Assembly (NCBI GenBank): GCA_036794825.1
Contig: DAIRGA010000020.1
Span: 1 to 64,000, forward strand
Length of the DNA stretch: 64,000 bases
Source: RZYY01 sp036794825
Lineage (GTDB): Bacteria; Bacteroidota; Bacteroidia; Bacteroidales; 4484-276
Reading direction: 5' to 3'
A program made the position numbers and the translations under genes. Within the stretch, counting starts at the first letter, position 1, and each line of letters opens with the position of its first letter. Under the pieces are notes generated by a model. It did no database searches. It was given only the letters and a program-made list of their open reading frames with translations, and had not been told where the DNA came from. Of the stretch, positions 63,101-64,000 are shown one piece after another.

Positions 63101-64000
63101 ATCATCAATTGAAAGACCGGTAATACCTCCGTTATCCTTTAATGTCAGGTGGATATTAGCAGTAGTGACAGCCGAACCATTGAGATGGTCATTATCCAAT
63201 ATACTTCCGACTGTGCCACCATTGTTACCGTTAACCGGGTTGCTCGTAGTATAATCGTTGTTGTTGGCAACTATTAATGGGGCAGCAACTTCAACCAGAG
63301 CAACAGCCTGGTCACAATTGTCAGGATTAATTATTTCGCACATCTGATAGGTGATGGTATAGTTTCCAGCAGATACGCCAGAAGGTACAATCAACTGGCT
63401 GTTAATGTTGAATGAAACGCCAGTGACCCCTCCATCATCAACAACCGTAAAGCTGACCTCCGCTGCATTGACGGCACTTCCATTGAGTTTATCATTTTGC
63501 GAGACGTCTCCTGCGGTACCACCCGTAAAGCCATTTATCACGTTGGCAGTGAAATCATCATCCACAGCGTCAATGGATGGAGGAACAACAAGGATGTAAA
63601 TTTCCGCATCATCGCAGTTGGTTGGGTTAAGCACTTCACAGAGCGTGTATGTTACGGTGTAATTACCAGCCGGTGTAGCAGCAGGAACAACTACCTGATT
63701 GCTAACGTTGACCGAAACTCCAGTAAGCCCGCCATCATCAGTAATTGACCTGGAAATTTGTGAAAGGATAAGCGATGCTCCATTGAGCTGGTCGTTCGGT
63801 AGGATTACTCCCGCAATTCCACCAACATACCCGTTGATTGGATTTACAGTGAGATCATCGTCGTTAGCCACGATCACAGCCGGAGCAACCTCGATGGTTA
63901 TTTCAGCCTGACTGCAGTTATCCGGGCAGAGATTTTCGCAAATCTCATAAGTAATGGTGTAGATACCAGCCGGAGTTTGAGGCGATACACTTACAATTCC
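60143..64000 (-). CDS. Second giant surface protein (DUF11 and NDD-type repeats, same C-terminal module), 5' part outside the window
   Basis: The frame stays open to the window edge, so 1,285 residues of a longer protein are visible; the GTG at 63877 is not a start, as repeats continue upstream. From the window edge: at least four repeats of the type ANNDDYTTSNPVNGNNGG...NDHLNG...GNYTITYQMCE (about 95 residues, each with a CE...NPTNCD end), then at least six DUF11 repeats (DIKVTKVATP, ALINPGISLLKSS, TPKLGLVKLSSYN and others), then the module of about 265 residues shared with the first giant, ending in DYNLNGDINQNDR. It also shares the GSHIGG...DIIPGQRIIFTATYA block with the first giant. A secreted or surface structural protein; function unknown. 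Confidence 0.88.
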   Translation of the reverse strand, partial: GIVSVSPQTPAGIYTITYEICENLCPDNCSQAEITIEVAPAVIVANDDDLTVNPINGYVGGIAGVILPNDQLNGASLILSQISRSITDDGGLTGVSVNVSNQVVVPAATPAGNYTVTYTLCEVLNPTNCDDAEIYILVVPPSIDAVDDDFTANVINGFTGGTAGDVSQNDKLNGSAVNAAEVSFTVVDDGGVTGVSFNINSQLIVPSGVSAGNYTITYQMCEIINPDNCDQAVALVEVAAPLIVANNNDYTTSNPVNGNNGGTVGSILDNDHLNGSAVTTANIHLTLKDNGGITGLSIDDFGIITIPSGTEAGVYTVTYEICELINPTNCDDADVTIKVYTPDIKVTKVATPLTYTIEGDVIFYTITVENTGDVAITNLVADDPLATTGPAYVSGDAGTTGDLDVGEIWTYSATYTITQSDLDNGTFTNTVTVDGKDPYDDPVEGEASATVTALINPGISLLKSSLTTPNSYSLPGDELTYLITLENIGNLTLSNIQVVDPLTGMDETIATLSPGSLVTLTATYVITQTDIDLGKVINTATATGTYTVGSSAPQEISGMDDETIFAIQSPAIEVTKTSTKNPNYYSNIGDILTYSVKVENTGNVTLNNIIITDPLTGMNQNVPILLPGAFVSFNTSYVVDLDDLNFGRVDNTASATGYYTDVNNVSKSVTDSDTETIYSLQTPKLGLVKLSSYNSLTGLITYTYVVTNTGNVTAYDIVINETSFTGTGTIPNPVYFTGGSHIGGNTSLRDIIPGQRIIFTATYATTLADRNIGYVINQAKAIGIAPGGTLMSDFSDHTNNSNDRPTVTTLNANPSLTVEKTSSSTSYGAIGEEIQYSIIVTNTGDVTIVDISVEDPLTQLSTTIASLVPYEQQVFDVSYIITENDLNHGSVVNVAAAEGEDPNGNLIYAEDSVELGVVFHELKAIDDDYGKVDPFNSKVSVGNVLVNDILNGTQATISSVVITVLQPASNPGVQLNANTGEVNVSSSTPNGVYTMVYSICQKMNMMNCSEALVIIEVEKSCIDIEASVLLEGASIVPDGSSSYSLPMRSSLNNLRILPGQTFSDFFIGTHYTPAGQPYNAAPWFYNGTEGDEFDSQGDPAQGDAGYPSTVVDWVLVTLRSNPEGTGGPVCQAAALLHQDGSIEFIGDKPPCCDLDGGINYYIVVEHRNHLIVMSDVPLPISDGKVTYDFTLQQSYVNDPFGFGIYSGQKEILTGKFAMFGGNGEQAINAQSDTDINLDDRIFWENENGVFARYRSEDYNLNGDINQNDRMIWQFNTSRFSSVPRD

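Overview
The window looks like part of a draft or metagenome-assembled chromosome of a non-flagellated Bacteroidota, closest in feel to Bacteroidales or Marinilabiliales. Pointers are the TAnnTTTG-type -7 promoter boxes close to start codons, the bamD-rpoZ(omega)-coaBC-porD operon, a fused alpha/beta E1 of the branched-chain 2-oxoacid dehydrogenase, a type IX secretion (T9SS) type A C-terminal domain, a BT_3928-type DoxX/MauE protein beside folP, and giant PKD/DUF11 surface proteins. Two runs of exactly 100 N (50290-50389 and 53270-53369) are scaffolding placeholders.

Layout. 1-6921: the 3' half of tRNA-Arg(TCT) with a terminator, an SDR oxidoreductase, a three-gene ABC exporter-like cluster with a His-rich permease (possibly zinc linked), then the porD/coaBC/rpoZ/bamD operon. 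7041-12062: a GH13-GH31 alpha-glucan operon and a WbqC-family gene. 12320-21491: an HD-domain cyclic-dinucleotide phosphodiesterase-like membrane protein, a GT4 glycosyltransferase, recN-fabI, an M3 peptidase, a SMUG2-like DNA glycosylase and a 37-residue membrane ORF. 21632-27554: a GH127 beta-L-arabinofuranosidase, a frameshifted Y1 (REP-associated) transposase framed by six palindromic REP-like elements in both orientations, and a large secreted glycosidase-like/FGE-like fusion. 27706-37410: a class IV aminotransferase, divergent from a complete seven-gene chemosensory operon (CheW, CheR-TPR, CheW, MCP, CheA-REC, CheB, REC-histidine kinase). 37489-44088: metabolic and housekeeping genes (E1 of BCKDH, BT_3928 protein, coiled-coil protein, folP, DUF3298 lipoprotein, YjjG-type phosphatase). 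44199-64000: three consecutive very large surface proteins on the minus strand, the last running off the window.

The most interesting points are these. (1) The two giant reading frames at 46687-59336 are one gene broken only by the placeholder gap: repeat phase and modulo-3 arithmetic at both gaps predict a continuous product of about 4,407 residues or more. (2) Two neighbouring giants share a C-terminal module of about 265 residues ending in a dockerin-like Asp/Asn motif instead of a T9SS type A tail. (3) A REP/RAYT unit has an inactivated transposase, and one REP abuts a start codon. (4) A chemosensory operon sits in a region with no flagellar genes; it lacks a free CheY and ends in a REC-kinase hybrid. 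(5) A fusion of a glycosidase-like domain to an FGE fold lacks the FGE cysteines. All family calls are from reading the translated sequence; no database search was run.
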